A DNA stretch of 64,000 bases from Laetiporus sulphureus 93-53 (taxonomy: Eukaryota; Basidiomycota; Agaricomycetes; Polyporales; Laetiporaceae), in NCBI RefSeq assembly GCF_001632365.1, contig NW_024468519.1:320831-384830 (forward strand), in the 5' to 3' direction. The first letter of the stretch is position 1; each line of letters opens with the position of its first letter. The notes under the pieces are model-generated. The model saw only the letters and a program-made list of their open reading frames with translations. It did not search any database and was not told the DNA's origin. A program made the translations under genes and the position numbers. Positions 14,281 through 26,077 of the stretch are shown piece by piece.

Positions 14281-16445
14281 GATGTACAGCGGCAATTTCG
14301 CTCAAGCGAAACAAGGTACTGACGCAATGCGCCTACCGTCATACATCTCTGTAACACCCGCGATTTATCTTTTTTCCGAACCTTTCGCAAAGGTGCAGCC
14401 GAAGCCCGATGAGCCTTGAATCAAGATCAGCCTCAGCACACATGCTTTCTTGCTGATGTCTTGCCCTATGAGGTAAGAGCAGAGAGTTGGACAATCTCGC
14501 ATTGCGTCACTGGACGTACCCTGCCAAGCGCCGACTCCTCTCTCACCCCAGGCCACCGCGTCAGATTTGAAGGATTCGGTGAGCTTTCTGAAATGTGCTC
14601 GAAAAGGATGATCAATTTATGGCTTATAGGATTAAGGTAGCCACCATTACTGCGAGAACACCGGGGAACGTTCGTCGAAAAAAGTGATGGCAGCTGGGTT
14701 TCTCCTGGCCGCGGCTGATCTTCACGGGTGTGATGTGATCTCAGCTGATCTCACCCTGAAGCTGCAGCTGGATAGCAGATCTGTCGTATGAAGTGACTTT
14801 CGTTATGGCTTGGCTATCAGCCTCCTTTGCGTCAGAATGTGTTCCCAATTTTGCTGTTGGGCCACAAATTCAAGAGCCCATAACCACATATAGCTCTCGT
14901 CGCGGGCAGGCTGAAAGCTCAGACCGGCCGCGGTTTGGTCGATTGCGTCACCGCATCGTAACATACTGCTGCTGAGTAGTCGGCACGGGACCTCAAGTGC
15001 CCGGCCGACATTGAAGGCGGCTTGCGGGTTTGAATGTGCCGGGAGGTCGTAGAGGGGATGCATGGCAGCGTCGATATGTCTGTGAGCGCTGCTTCACTTT
15101 CCTGCACTGGAGGATATTGATAGAAGTGTATAGTTTGGCTATAGATGCTAATCTCTGATGCGGAGTGCAGATCCTGCTGATTGTTGCAAAGTTGCTCCAC
15201 ACCACATCACGTTTGCAAATAGGAGACTGGGTGGCCCGAAAAAGACCTTGGTGCTGTGCTTGCTGGTATGCCTGTTCAGGGGGATCGATCAATTTGGGGA
15301 GGAAAGACGCCGGAGTAGGTGGTCACTTGCACTAGACGTGCTTGTGACGGCGGGGGTCCCTCGAAGAAATAGGCACAGTGAGGTATGCTTAGAAATGGCA
15401 CATCTCTCGGTGTTGCATCCCTATGTCTTGCCAATGTTGAGCCCTAGACTGCAAGGTATCGCACCATTCTCGGAATCCCGAGCATTGCAAAACGCGTCGG
15501 TTGCTCAGGATCACAGTTGGAACGCTCCCACACGATGGACGTTGGCTGCCGAGCAGGGCTTGCGTGGTAGAGTCAGGTAGGGCTGCTTACTGACCCGATG
15601 TTCGGGCCGGCATCTGAGCGTAGGCCATCAAGCAACGATATACTTTGGAACAGTAACCGCTTGGCGACAAGAGGAGCAGCGTTTGCAATTTCGGTGACGC
15701 CGGCGAACTGGAGTAGCGATAGACGCGGTAAAGCATTAGATGCATCGTTCCCCTGTCGAGCTGCGTCAACTCATAGAGATTCTTCATCTCCTGGGAGACT
15801 CCACTGCCGATTCGCTCGGAGAAAGAGAGGTAGCATGCGGAAGGGAGTCTGGGCTTGCTCGGGTCGTCAGTGGACTCTGGGAAGACCCCACGGGTGATTA
15901 GAGGCCTTTCGACTTGTTCTGGCATTGTTCGCCTCGACGTCGACACATTCAAGAATTGGCCGAGGCGAACCCACCACAGTTCGAGCATATTCCTATCGGA
16001 GACCATTATCTGGGCGGAGCGTAAATGATGCGTGCGCGAATTGGGCGTGATCTGAGCGGAGTGCGATTCTGAGTTCGGAACGATTCAAGGGCTGGGTGAC
16101 GTCAGGTGCAATTCGCGGGGTTGTGTATAAACGATTGTAGAGCAAGGACATGCCGGCTCGCCCACGGCGCCAGTTTGCGTCGCATTTCTTGCATGGCCTC
16201 CGTCCTCACTCAGGCGCCCCTCCCTGGCCCCCTCCATGAAATCCGCCTCTGCCGCTCCCTTCAGAAGACGGTAGCTCCGTCCTCGACGACCCCGACAACG
16301 GCGATCACACTCCACGCCCAAGTTGAACAGAAGGCGCACATCGCCGGGACCACTCACCTCGGGTTTGCCGACGCGCCTGAACAGCGTGTTCCCGACCAGG
16401 TCTTCCCAGCGACCTCTGCAGCCTCTAGGTATGTATGTCTTTACT
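14281..16445. other. 2.2 kb stretch without a resolvable gene
   Basis: No family is recognisable on either strand. On the minus strand, open frames at 15587-16006 (a real ATG at 16006, MVSDRNMLELWWVRLGQFLN) and around 14803-15292 (MHPLYDLPAHSNPQAAF; also EISIYSQTIHFYQYPPVQ in another frame) have compositions that could be exons of one unidentified gene, but no set of splice sites joins them convincingly. A plus-strand frame at 16193-16430 may be an untranslated leader or upstream exon of the RhoGEF gene. The stretch may hide one minus-strand gene of unknown function. Confidence 0.3.
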
Positions 16446-19400
16446 ATGCAGTCACTGCGCATTCCGTCGCCGACGTCGGAGCTGTCTGGCTCATTGCATT
16501 CCAATCACAGCGCGCGTTTTCACCACGATCACTTTTGCGAGACCCTGCCATCCTCGTTCTCGGACATGGGGCACTATTCCCTTGACGCGCACACCGCATC
16601 ACGTATGTTGTTTCAGACCCGATATGTTGCGCTTTCATAGACATCCACACCGTAGATTCATTCCGAAATGCCGACGATGCGTTTTCCAGTCAGGAACCAC
16701 CGTCGAAGCAGACAAAGTATGATGACCTCGCAGACGCGATGATGCGCGAACCTCCTGCGGTACGCAGTGTGCCACCCCCTGTTCCGCCGAAGCTTGAGTT
16801 TCGTCATCACGGCAAGTCCAAGACGGTCTCGATTGTCGCACCGTCCGACCTCTCGCACGATCATCACCACGAGGACGGTTACCCAACCTTAAACTATGCT
16901 GTTTCTGAGCCCGGCCACTCTTCTATTTACTCCGCCAGCTACGGATACACATTTTCGGGCCGTGGTCCGCTTCTCCACACGTACACGACCCAGTCGTTGT
17001 CTGGATATCCTGATTCGCCGCATGGCTGCCACACTAGCATTCCCAGCCACCGCAACTCATATCCCCTGGATAGCATGCATCTGTTATCAACCCCAGCGTC
17101 CTTCTCATCGCCATCGCATGTCGGTAGGAGAAAGCTCAGGAAGCCTATTCAACATCGACCCATGGCTAGTGCCTCAGCACCAAGCCCTTCCAGCTCTAGC
17201 TTTCACCAAAGTGCCAGGTTATGGCGGACTTTAAGCTTTCGAACTCTCAGCGGGACAGACGGAAATCCTCGATCGCGTAAGAGCAGCGGCTTGTTCTCTC
17301 GCGCGCCTCACACCATCAGCGAGAGCGGGCACGGCTATCCCAAAAGAGAAAATGCTACACAATCAGCCCTTAAATCGCATGATAGTGGCGGTGGCGGCAG
17401 CAGGAGCTCTCAGTCGCAATCGAGCGCGACTTCTCACTCTTCAAGTCCATCATCATCGTTGTCGTCAAATCATTCGACACCGGCAACAACGCCGGACCAT
17501 GCATCCCCTTCAATATCTCCTTTTGAGGACCCTCTGCCGGAACGTGTAGTCGAGGCAGCCGAAGAGAAGCAAGAGCCGCCCATTCTGCCTCCCCAGCTCA
17601 GTCGGCGCAGCGGCCAGTCGCCTGCGCGCAAGCTCAAGAAGCGACGTCCACCGCCGAGCACGTCATCAAGTCCACAAACGCATAGTCTCTGGCGATTGAG
17701 AACGCAGATTCAGGGGCACTCTAGCCGAACGGATGATTATGGATTTCTACTTCCGATCGACCCGGCAGTCCCGTTCGGTTTGGCGATTGTGCGTTCTTTG
17801 AAATGCTTTTAGTGCGGACGCGTTTGCTGACATTCTGATGTGATGCTCTCATGTCTATCTCCTATGCCATCCTCCACTCGTCTGACGTGGAGCAGCCCAA
17901 GGATCTAGCACGATCTTCCCGTCCCTCTCTCAGGCATGCGAAACGCAAGAGCTCGACAACCGCGCTTGCGCAATTGGCCTGGACGGGCTTGTCATCATCC
18001 GAGCTTGCCGCCCTCACCTCTCGACTCAACATCCGTCAACACTCCCCCGAGCGCTCTGCACGCCTTGCGCGGTATGAAATCGAGTTTCAGCCTGGCGTTT
18101 TTGACTCATTCGGCGAGTCATTGTACGCTAGTGGAGGGAACCCCAAGTCGACTCACATCAACGACTTGGGCGAGAGCAAGGTGGATACTGCGGACGAAGC
18201 ACCGGGTGGGAACGGGAGCTCGCTAGGGAATGCCGTGAGCTACACGCTGTCGACAATGCGTAGGAAGGTCGGGAACTCGACGCGCGAGAATGCGCATGCA
18301 CATACTGCTACAGCTTCGTCCCCACCTCCCAGCAACTCTCATGTCGACGTGAAGACTCACGTGACGCAATCGCACTATACGGGCCAGCATCGGTCGAGTC
18401 GGCACTATGCGAACCTCCTTGAAAGTGATCCCATGGCGATGCGTCGCTGGACGCTTGCGATGGCCGACGTACCCGACGAGATACTTGTGCAGGAACTGGA
18501 CAAGCTTCGGAAGGAGACCGCTAACAGACGGTCACGTTCAGGCAAAATGCGGACCCCTACTGCTAGCTCGAACGGGCACAGTGACTATGCTCATGGAGAG
18601 CAGTCGTTCTTTACGGGCTCAGAAGAGTGGAAAGTGGGAGGACCGCACTTCCAAGTGGGCCCTGAGAGCGATTCGGAGGATGAGGAGGACGACACGATCG
18701 AGGAGATGGACATTGAGGACGATGAGGAGGAGTGGAGAGCAGCGAGGCGGGCGCTGCTGTGTTGTCGGGAACTGGTCCGGACGGAACGCAACTACCAGGC
18801 GCGTCTCAGGCAACTTCTCAACGAGCAGTCGTCACATCCTCTATTCTCGCTGCTGCTGTCCTACGTCCCCGCTCTCATCCAGGCCTCGGAAGCGCTTTTG
18901 GTTCGCTTGGCGGACGACCCGTCGGCATGGGGAGTGAGCACAGCCTTCATTGGTTGTGAGGAGGAGCTCGAAGCAGCACTCGTGGCTTGGTGCGGCATCG
19001 TTGGCGAGTTCTTTGCGGAGAGTGATGAGAAGGATAAGCGTGGCAGGAAGATAAGCAGGAAAGGTGGTGAGGAGGCGGCAAGCGCGGTCGGACACGGTGA
19101 GGCTAATCCCCGCCCAGGGCCGGGCGCTTTGCCTATGACAGCAGCAAGGAGCGCAAGCCAAAGTGGAGGGGCATTAAGCAAGCCAAAGATGGCGGAGCAC
19201 CGGCGCATGTCGCTTATCGGCTACGGCGAGGCTCCTGGAAGCAGTGGCATGTTCACGGCCGCGCTGGGAACAGGTCTTGCGTATGGCCTCTCGCCGACGT
19301 CGCAAACAACTCAATTGGGGAAGCATGGAAGCACTACTAGCGTCAAGGAGACGAGCCATAGTGCGGCAGGTACACTCACGCGAACGCTCAGCATGTGGAA

Positions 19401-19754
19401 ACGTAAGAGCGTGCCGTCGTCGCTGTCGAATCTACCCACCTCCGTTGGCCTTCCTTCCTCTCCCACTGGAATGTCACCGACCACTGAGGAGAAGAAGCTT
19501 ACAGTACGGGACCTCGCGATTCAGCCCACGCAGCGGGTCATGAGATACGTCCTGCAGTATAAAGGTGCGTTTGTGTTTATCAATACATCAGCTTCCTTCG
19601 ACACTGATGTCTTTTTAACTCAGACTTGCTCCAACACACGCCTGCAACTAGCCCTTCCAGGGGTCTGGTAGAACGTGCCCTCGAAAGTGCGCTTCGCATT
19701 GCAAGTAAGTGCGACCGCGCGCAGGGCAACTCCACCTTCCTTCGCCGACCATGA
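16446..19754 (+). CDS. RhoGEF (DH domain) protein with insertion-split DH domain
   Basis: Exons run from about 16446 to 16601, about 16663 to 17788, about 17897 to 19562, and a last one from about 19623 to the TGA at 19752-19754. The ATG at 16446 is favoured but 16431 is possible. The first 500 residues are low complexity, with PPPVPPKLEF, a long Ser-rich part and KLKKRRPPPS. The DH domain begins near EEWRAARRALLCCRELVRTE and RNYQARLRQLL, continues through SAWGVSTAFIGCEEELEAAL, is interrupted by about 150 Ser/Gly/Lys-rich residues, and resumes with VRDLAIQPTQRVMRYVLQYK, the conserved helix that contacts the GTPase. The last exon supplies DLLQHTPATSP and RALESALRIASKCDRAQ and then stops, so no PH domain follows. 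DH proteins load Rho-family GTPases with GTP at the cell cortex. The split DH and missing PH are unusual but the GTPase-contact helix is intact. Confidence 0.8.
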
Positions 19755-20275
19755 TCTGGTTGATATACCCTTATTCGTTTTGTGTCTCTCCTCTTCTGTA
19801 TCATGCTTTCAACATCCATGGAGTCCATGCAACGCATAAAAGCACGGGACCACGCTGTCATCATACATGTACGACCACCCATCCACGCATAACTTAACTA
19901 AGAACTATACGGCGCTGAACGGGTAGCTACACCGTGAATTCGTCCACATTGTCATCTTGTACGCATAGCTTGTACTGGTACCTACGACATCACGACGGGG
20001 TGTGAACATGTTCACCACCACAATGATTCTGATAGAAATAGCATGATGGCGAGTCGCGTGATGACCTCCCTGTGACACTGTGTGAACCGCTGTAAATTAG
20101 TCGACGGCGGCCGCGTTCGTGTAAACTCTGTGAAGAGGATTTAGCTGTACAACTACAGTGGAAGGTGAAGGGCACAGATGATGGTACATGATATGGTCAC
20201 TACAGCACAACGTAAGGTGGATTCATAGATAAGTTAAATGAAGAACTTCATCCGTGTCTTACAACATATATGCCC
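19755..20275. other. intergenic between converging genes
   Basis: About 520 bases between the RhoGEF stop and the stop of the minus-strand BTB gene. No coding signal is seen. It should contain both 3' untranslated regions and polyadenylation sites. Confidence 0.5.
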
Positions 20276-21379
20276 TCATTCCACACCGGTGCGAACAAGG
20301 TTGAAGAAGGCCGGCAGGCTTCTCCACAGCTCCCTTCTTTTCCTCTCCGCCATTGTTGAGATGTCTTGTACACATTGCGCACACGGCACATCGTCTTCGA
20401 AGAGGGTGTCGAGCCTCGAACAGTCATACAAGATGTCCAGAGGGTCGTCCATCGAGACGGGGGCGTTCTCCTGGAAGTATCTCCAGCACTCCGCGCGCGC
20501 CTTCGTGCAGCTCTTAATCCCGCGCTGACACCGCCTGCCGAAGATGTCCGTTCCGATGCTGCGCGTGTACGCTGCGAGCTCCCGCTGGCCGTGCACGAGT
20601 CGTAGCAGGTCATGCGTATCAAGGAGCCGCCACCGCGCGGAGCGCGCCCCGAAGCGCAGGTTCTTGCCCGGGTTCGCGCGGTACGCGTCCCAGTCGGCGT
20701 CCGTGCTGAGAAGCGCGAGCTGGTAGAACGCGGCAGGGAGGATGCTCGGGATGTTATAGTCGGAGGCTATGCGGATGGCGGACGCAGGTTCCGGGAGGCG
20801 GTCGTCGAGGTAGAGCCCGTTCACCTTGCCGGTGAACTGCTGTGTGTGTTCGGACCGCGCGAGGATGAATTCTGCCCGGCGGGCATCCCACTGCGCGAGG
20901 GTCTGTGGCCAGTCTGCCTCGATGTTCTCGACGATCCGCGCCCGGAGCGCGTCGCACTCGTATTTTGTAGCGAGCTTGAGCGTGCCTTCTACGAGCACGG
21001 GTGTATTTGGATTGAAGCGCTTGTACGCGGCTCCTCTAAATGCTGCGGATGTCAGTGCCGCAATTATGAATTGGCTAGCAATGACGCACAGTGGATCGTA
21101 CAGTACGCCTAGAAAGCTCGCTAGATCCTCCGCGCTGTCTGGCATCTGCACATGGACGACGCCATCGTACGTTTCTTCCAAAGCAGTTTGTGACGTCGTT
21201 GACTGCAGAGGAGGCATTGCAAATAAGTCGGCAAGCACTGGGGAGTGCCTGGACAGAATGGATTGATGCACGCGGAAATATTGGCGTCGTCCTTCCTGTG
21301 ACAAAGCTGAGAGCACGACGTTCCCGTCATCGAAGTACAGTGCTACATGGTGCTGGCTGGTGCGGGCAGCGTCCGACAT
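20276..21379 (-). CDS. BTB/POZ domain protein, basidiomycete type
   Basis: The start is the ATG at 21377-21379 (MSDAARTSQHHVALYFDDGN). The N-terminal 120 residues form a BTB/POZ fold: GNVVLSALSQEGRRQYFRVH, QSILSRHSPVLADLFAMP, and the strand VVHVQMPDSAEDLASFLGVL, followed by a BACK-like helical part with LKLATKYECDALRARIVENI and ASDYNIPSILPAAFYQLAL. The C-terminus has a short cysteine cluster (LYDCSRL, then CAQCVQDI). Proteins of this kind are abundant in agaricomycetes and are thought to be adaptor or ubiquitin-ligase substrate receptors, with no defined target here. A 54-base segment at 21036-21089 has good GT..AG ends and a CTGAC branch-like site and is a multiple of three without a stop, so the gene is open with or without splicing. 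Removing it brings LYDPL next to GAAYKRF, which restores the usual BTB spacing. Confidence 0.85.
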   Translation of the reverse strand: MSDAARTSQHHVALYFDDGNVVLSALSQEGRRQYFRVHQSILSRHSPVLADLFAMPPLQSTTSQTALEETYDGVVHVQMPDSAEDLASFLGVLYDPLCVIASQFIIAALTSAAFRGAAYKRFNPNTPVLVEGTLKLATKYECDALRARIVENIEADWPQTLAQWDARRAEFILARSEHTQQFTGKVNGLYLDDRLPEPASAIRIASDYNIPSILPAAFYQLALLSTDADWDAYRANPGKNLRFGARSARWRLLDTHDLLRLVHGQRELAAYTRSIGTDIFGRRCQRGIKSCTKARAECWRYFQENAPVSMDDPLDILYDCSRLDTLFEDDVPCAQCVQDISTMAERKRRELWRSLPAFFNLVRTGVE

Positions 21380-23958
21380 CGTGTTGGTGATCTAGTACAA
21401 GATAGCTACAAGGCCCTGGTCAGAGATATGCCCGACGCGATAGATGGGAACAGGATTCGAATCCGGTCCGTCAGTTACTTGAACAGATGTTACACGTTGG
21501 CTTCATGACCAAGATGATGTTTTTTTTAGCTCCGAGTCTGTCTCATATGACTGGCGGTAGTGATCTGGTCAGAATTGGACCGAATAGAGCTGAATCAGGT
21601 TCAGTCGCCCATGCCATATAAGCGTTTCCATCAGCGTGTAGAACAGCACGAATTCTCTCACATGTGTCTTTGCTCGGATGCAAGGGGAAAGCTCGGTCAA
21701 GCTTCAACGTTTCAATGTACATTAAGCCTTCAAGCGCTTCAATGTTCATGTTCGACGTTCAACGTCCAAGGATCGGAATACAATTCATGCGATTGGCCGA
21801 AAGGTGTCCGTTGAACTGGGCGGCCCATCTGGCTGCCTGGCACTTGGACACCAAGCCTCAGCGATGTTGCATAATTCACGCTGCAATCTCTTCTACTCAA
21901 GCGCATATATGGGCCTAAGACTTATGATTCCACTATATCACGTTTTAGGAGAGACGTCCCTGGGGCTATCTCTTTACGCGTAAGATTCTGAAATGATTGG
22001 ATATGATCATAGCATCCGGCCATCATCCTTGGGCACCTGGTCATTTAACTCTTAGGTAAAAGCACTGCAAGCCGATTCAAATGCGTGACTGAGCTAATCC
22101 ATATCCTGCAGACACGGGTCGTCGGAACCATTGGTTGTACAGAAAGACCCTGACGATTCATCCTTCCGTGAAGATATCAACGTGTTGCGGTTGCTCTAGC
22201 AGTCGGGTGATGACCTCAAGTCTCGTTGGTCATGATCAATCACTTGCAGAACCGTTTGGAACGACGTTGTGCTGTCATCGCTAGTGCAAATTCCGGTACC
22301 TCCCTCGATGGCGCTGAACACCCGCACCCTTCCGTACTTTAAGGTGCCTCCTTGGCATGCCAATACTTATGCCGGAAGAGTCGCACGACCTTTGCCAATC
22401 CGTGGATCAGTCTGATTTCAGCAATTGATTCACGGCCAGGAACGCCGTACGCCCGTTCCATTTACTCCCCGTCGTTGAATGTCTTTCAAAGGGATGAAAG
22501 AGTAAGGCAATTTGTAACTGCATTCTCCGACAGAAGGCGAAACACTCAAGGTTCGAGTACGACGTCGGCACCGGAGCCACCTAGAACTCATGATCCGCGT
22601 TCTGACCTGGAGTCTGAATAGTAGGAACGGCTCAAAGCGTTTGGGCGGAGTCGAAGTGAGTACTGCCGATTGCTTCGTCGTGGGTAGTTCGGGTTCTCAT
22701 GATTCCAGGATGACAGCTCTGTCTCACGCCTGTATTGTACTATTCCTCAGCATCTCGCGAGGATGTCTATTCAGCCGACGCATGTAATGCAAGTCCTAAA
22801 ACCATTGTGGTGGTGGTGAGTCATGGTATGGCGGCTCATGCTCATCCCTATCACATCTCACGACACTCTGCAGGCTGTCTTCACCATCTTGCTAGTTCGA
22901 GCACATCAATCAATGAACAATGTCCGAAATTCTCATTTCAGACATGCGATTCCATGCCACCGCTTACTTGATTCTCCCTTGTAGCATACGCCCGTGACCC
23001 GTCATCATTCCCTTCCCGAAGACAACATTCTCGTTCTCGATGCGCGTGCGCTGTATGATAGGCACGCGTGCGCGTTTATTTGTTTACGTTATGCTAGACG
23101 CAAGCTAGATCACGCCAGTATATGTAAGTCATACGCTCATCAAGTGCGGGTTTAAGCGCTTCTACAGTCTAGTGCGAGACCACTCCGACTCATTGTTCTA
23201 TGGCTACCGCGTCTATGGGCTCTGTCCCATTCAGAAACTTCATCGAACAACGTTGCAAGATGGAGCCTTCGAATTATACTCCGATGCTCCCGTAGCGTGC
23301 GTCAACCCACCATCATGTAATGCATGTCAAGCCTAAATGGGATACTACTGGCTTTGTCCTCTTAGAGATGCGAGCGGCAGGTACCAAAGAGAACGCCCAA
23401 GCTGTTGCCATCTCGGATCATTTATCTCATAGCCCGTTTTGTCAATGACAGCATGATACTCATTCGTTGAGCAAGAGCGCTGGCCAATGGGCTGCGTGAG
23501 TACGGGCAGCTCAACGGCCGACAGCTCCAACAAAGAAGTATGATCAGACTGCACAGCACAAGGAGTCTTGTTCGCGACTTTGTCTCGATGGTCGAAGCCG
23601 CAGGTGACAAGTTCGCGCACATATACCCGAAGTCTAGAATTAAAGTTGAATGATGTGCGTATGCCTATCAGAAGCAATGACCTGATTCCAGTGATGGACA
23701 GCGCCAAGCAGTCCCATGACCCTTCCTACAATGGTCGGATGAAATCTTCGGACTCCTGAGCTTGACAGGTTGTCTAGGTGCACATGTGCAATATCCATCA
23801 AACGTGCGAAGATGCTGTAACGTATATTCTCTTCTTGCATTTCGCCGGCGTCTGGACAGCGAATGCGGGGTATTTAACCAGGTTGGAGAGATTCTGCACT
23901 GCAGTGTTCTACCCTCCTCAGAACCTCGTCTATCCTCTCTCCCTGCAACCAAGTCGCG
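21380..23958. other. gene-poor 2.6 kb stretch
   Basis: No gene can be supported. Open frames are short, mostly lack an ATG, and show no domain. Candidate scraps are a minus-strand frame at 23345-23707, and a plus-strand frame near 22735-22971. Around 21705-21770 there is a loose run of words related to TTCAACGT and TTCAATGT. At 21452-21463 a palindrome GGATTCGAATCC resembles a tRNA B box but no cloverleaf could be built. The right end holds the promoter of the phosphatase gene. Confidence 0.5.
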
Positions 23959-25805
23959 ATGTCCGACAGCTCCGTTATTGGTGTTGTCCTTATTGCCAGA
24001 CATGGCGATAGGTTGGAGCACTTCGAGGATCCCTATACCTTCGCGGTGTCTGCCGCTACCATAACTCCTCTTGGGGAGGTGAGTCGATTCACACTATCCA
24101 TAGTGTCTCCTTGGCCAACACATTATCGTCAGCAACAAGAGTGGCAGTTGGGCAACTTCTTGCGTTCAACTTACCTCGACCCTACCTCGCCATCGTACAT
24201 ACAGGGAATCGCGCCTTCGACTTCTATCTTCAATGGTAGTCAGGTCGCTGTGTATGCGGACAATGACTTTCCCGTCGATGATGTCGTCATGGACAGCGCT
24301 GCAGCACTCGTCCAAGGTCTTTGGCAGCCCACGCCGCTCCAGAACATCACCCTCGCCAATGGGACGACTATCACGAATCCGCTCGATGGCTATCAGTATG
24401 TTCCTAGTACGTGACGGGAGATTCTGCGTTGTGGCAGGTTGATGAGAGAGTGCGCGTCCACAGTCAACGGAATCAATCCTGACCTGGAATTTTATCTCGA
24501 AGGAAGTACTGATTGCACTGTAGGTTTTCGTGTCTTTCGCGAGTAGCAACCAATTGAATGGCACATACAGAATTTCCTCAGCCGGGCTAGCGAGCTCTAT
24601 AATTCTACGCTCTTTGAAGAGGTGTCCGAGGAGGCTGCGCCCTTCTTTGACGAACTGCCACCTTATGTCGGCAACCGGTCCATTGAACTGCAGAACGCGG
24701 TACGCCCATATCATGTCTGTCAATGCTTCTGAGACTGATTGTGTGATGCTTCAAATAATGTGGACAGTGGAACGTCAGTTGTTTGCCAGCCATAAAATAA
24801 GCCCTGCTTAAAATCGCTTGTGCATCGCAGATCTATGATTACATGAACGTTCAATATGTCCACAACGCAACGTATGCCGCAAGCCTTCCTCCGACTTTCC
24901 TAGAGCAGGCACGTGGTCTTGCCAACTGGGAGCAATATCAAGTGTTCAGTGATCCTACATTCGGCGGCATTGGGGATAGTACGTTTTCGCTCCGAGACAC
25001 CGGGAAACGTATGGCTTACTGAATAAAATGCAGTTGCATTCACGTCTATGATCCCGGCTGTCATCGATTCATTCAACGCCTTCACGAACACTTCCAACGG
25101 ACTCTTGCTGAGTTACTATGCCGTCAACTACAGGCCCTTCCTCAGTTTGTTCAACATGACCGGAGTGGTCGCCGATGGCTCAGTTCCCGAGGCATTCGGT
25201 GCGATTTCGCTGACACCCCTCCGCAATCGTTTGACGCTCACATCGCACCCACAGTCAACCTCGCCGCAGCCGTGGTGCTCGAGCTCCGCAACTCGTCCTC
25301 GTCGTCCGAACCCGTCATCCGCTTCCAGTTCAAGAACGGCACGGACGACGCCGAGCTGCACACGCTGCCGCTGGTGTTTGGCGACTGGAACGGCACCGTG
25401 TCCGGAACGGACGTTCCGCTGTCGACCTTCGTCGCGGCCTTCCAGCCTGTCGGCATCAACAACACCCTCGAATGGTGCCAGGTCTGCGGACAGACAACTG
25501 AGCGTGGCTGCGACGTTGCGCTCGCCGCTGCGAGCGCCGGCGTCACTGACTCGGTGTACCTCGCTCTCAACTCGAGCTCGAGCCCGGCTGCCGTTACCAT
25601 TGTAATGGCGCATGAGCGTATCACCCCGTTGGCGGCGGGCTTCCTCGGTGCAGGGCTGACTGCCGCTGTGTTCCTGCTCGTCTTGGCAGGTTTGCTATTC
25701 TCTTGGGGACGCGGGAAGAAGGATAGGAAGGTGCCCGCTGATGCAGTCATCCACTTCGACGATCACGTCAGGGAGTACGTTGACGAGAAGCAGCCTTCGT
25801 TCTGA
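23959..25805 (+). CDS. histidine-phosphatase-superfamily protein with C-terminal membrane anchor
   Basis: About seven exons can be followed. The start ATG at 23959 gives MSDSSVIGVVLIARHGDRLE, so the catalytic RHGDR motif of the acid-phosphatase/phytase branch sits only 14 residues from the N-terminus and there is no signal peptide. Further blocks are ITPLGE with QQEWQLGNFLRSTYLDP after the first intron, DVVMDSAAALVQGLW, DLEFYLEGSTDC, IAFTSMIPAVIDSFNAF, and LLSYYAVNYRPFLSLFNMTG, then VNLAAAVVLELRN completed across an intron, PLVFGDW and CDVALAAAS. A hydrophobic segment AGFLGAGLTAAVFLLVLAGL near the end is followed by a basic and then acidic tail ending EKQPSF. Many Asn-X-Thr/Ser sites suggest passage through the secretory route with the N-terminal part as a possible internal signal. 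At the place where active members carry His-Asp the sequence reads Asn-Tyr, so activity is uncertain. Confidence 0.82.
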
Positions 25806-26077
25806 GGTGAGCGAGACATAATGCCTTTCAGTTGTCCTCTAGCCAAACTCACTTGAGTGCATTGGCAAGATGAAAAGAATGGTGCTTGAGATCGGAACGC
25901 GAAAATCCATTTTGCTACGCGGATTGTGTAATAGTATTGCGTCTAGTATTATGTCGTCAAGAAATAAGATGAATGATGTACATGATGATCGTCTGATCCA
26001 AGTCCGCCCGTAGAGAACGAGCACATACAAGCAAGCAACCAAGAAATGTCCCATCCGTCCTCAAAAACAATGCAGAC

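Noticed and set aside
16423..16445. 23-base GT..AG intron before the RhoGEF start
   Set aside because: Far below the roughly 45-base minimum of other introns here; more likely the leader around two possible ATGs.
21430..21500. tRNA-like B box (GGATTCGAATCC) on either strand
   Set aside because: The box has an extra base compared with the T-loop consensus, its flanks do not form a T stem, and no matching acceptor 5' strand or A box was found at the proper distance on either strand.
21660..21780. Degenerate TTCAA-word tandem repeat
   Set aside because: The words recur irregularly and with many mismatches, so no unit length can be defended.
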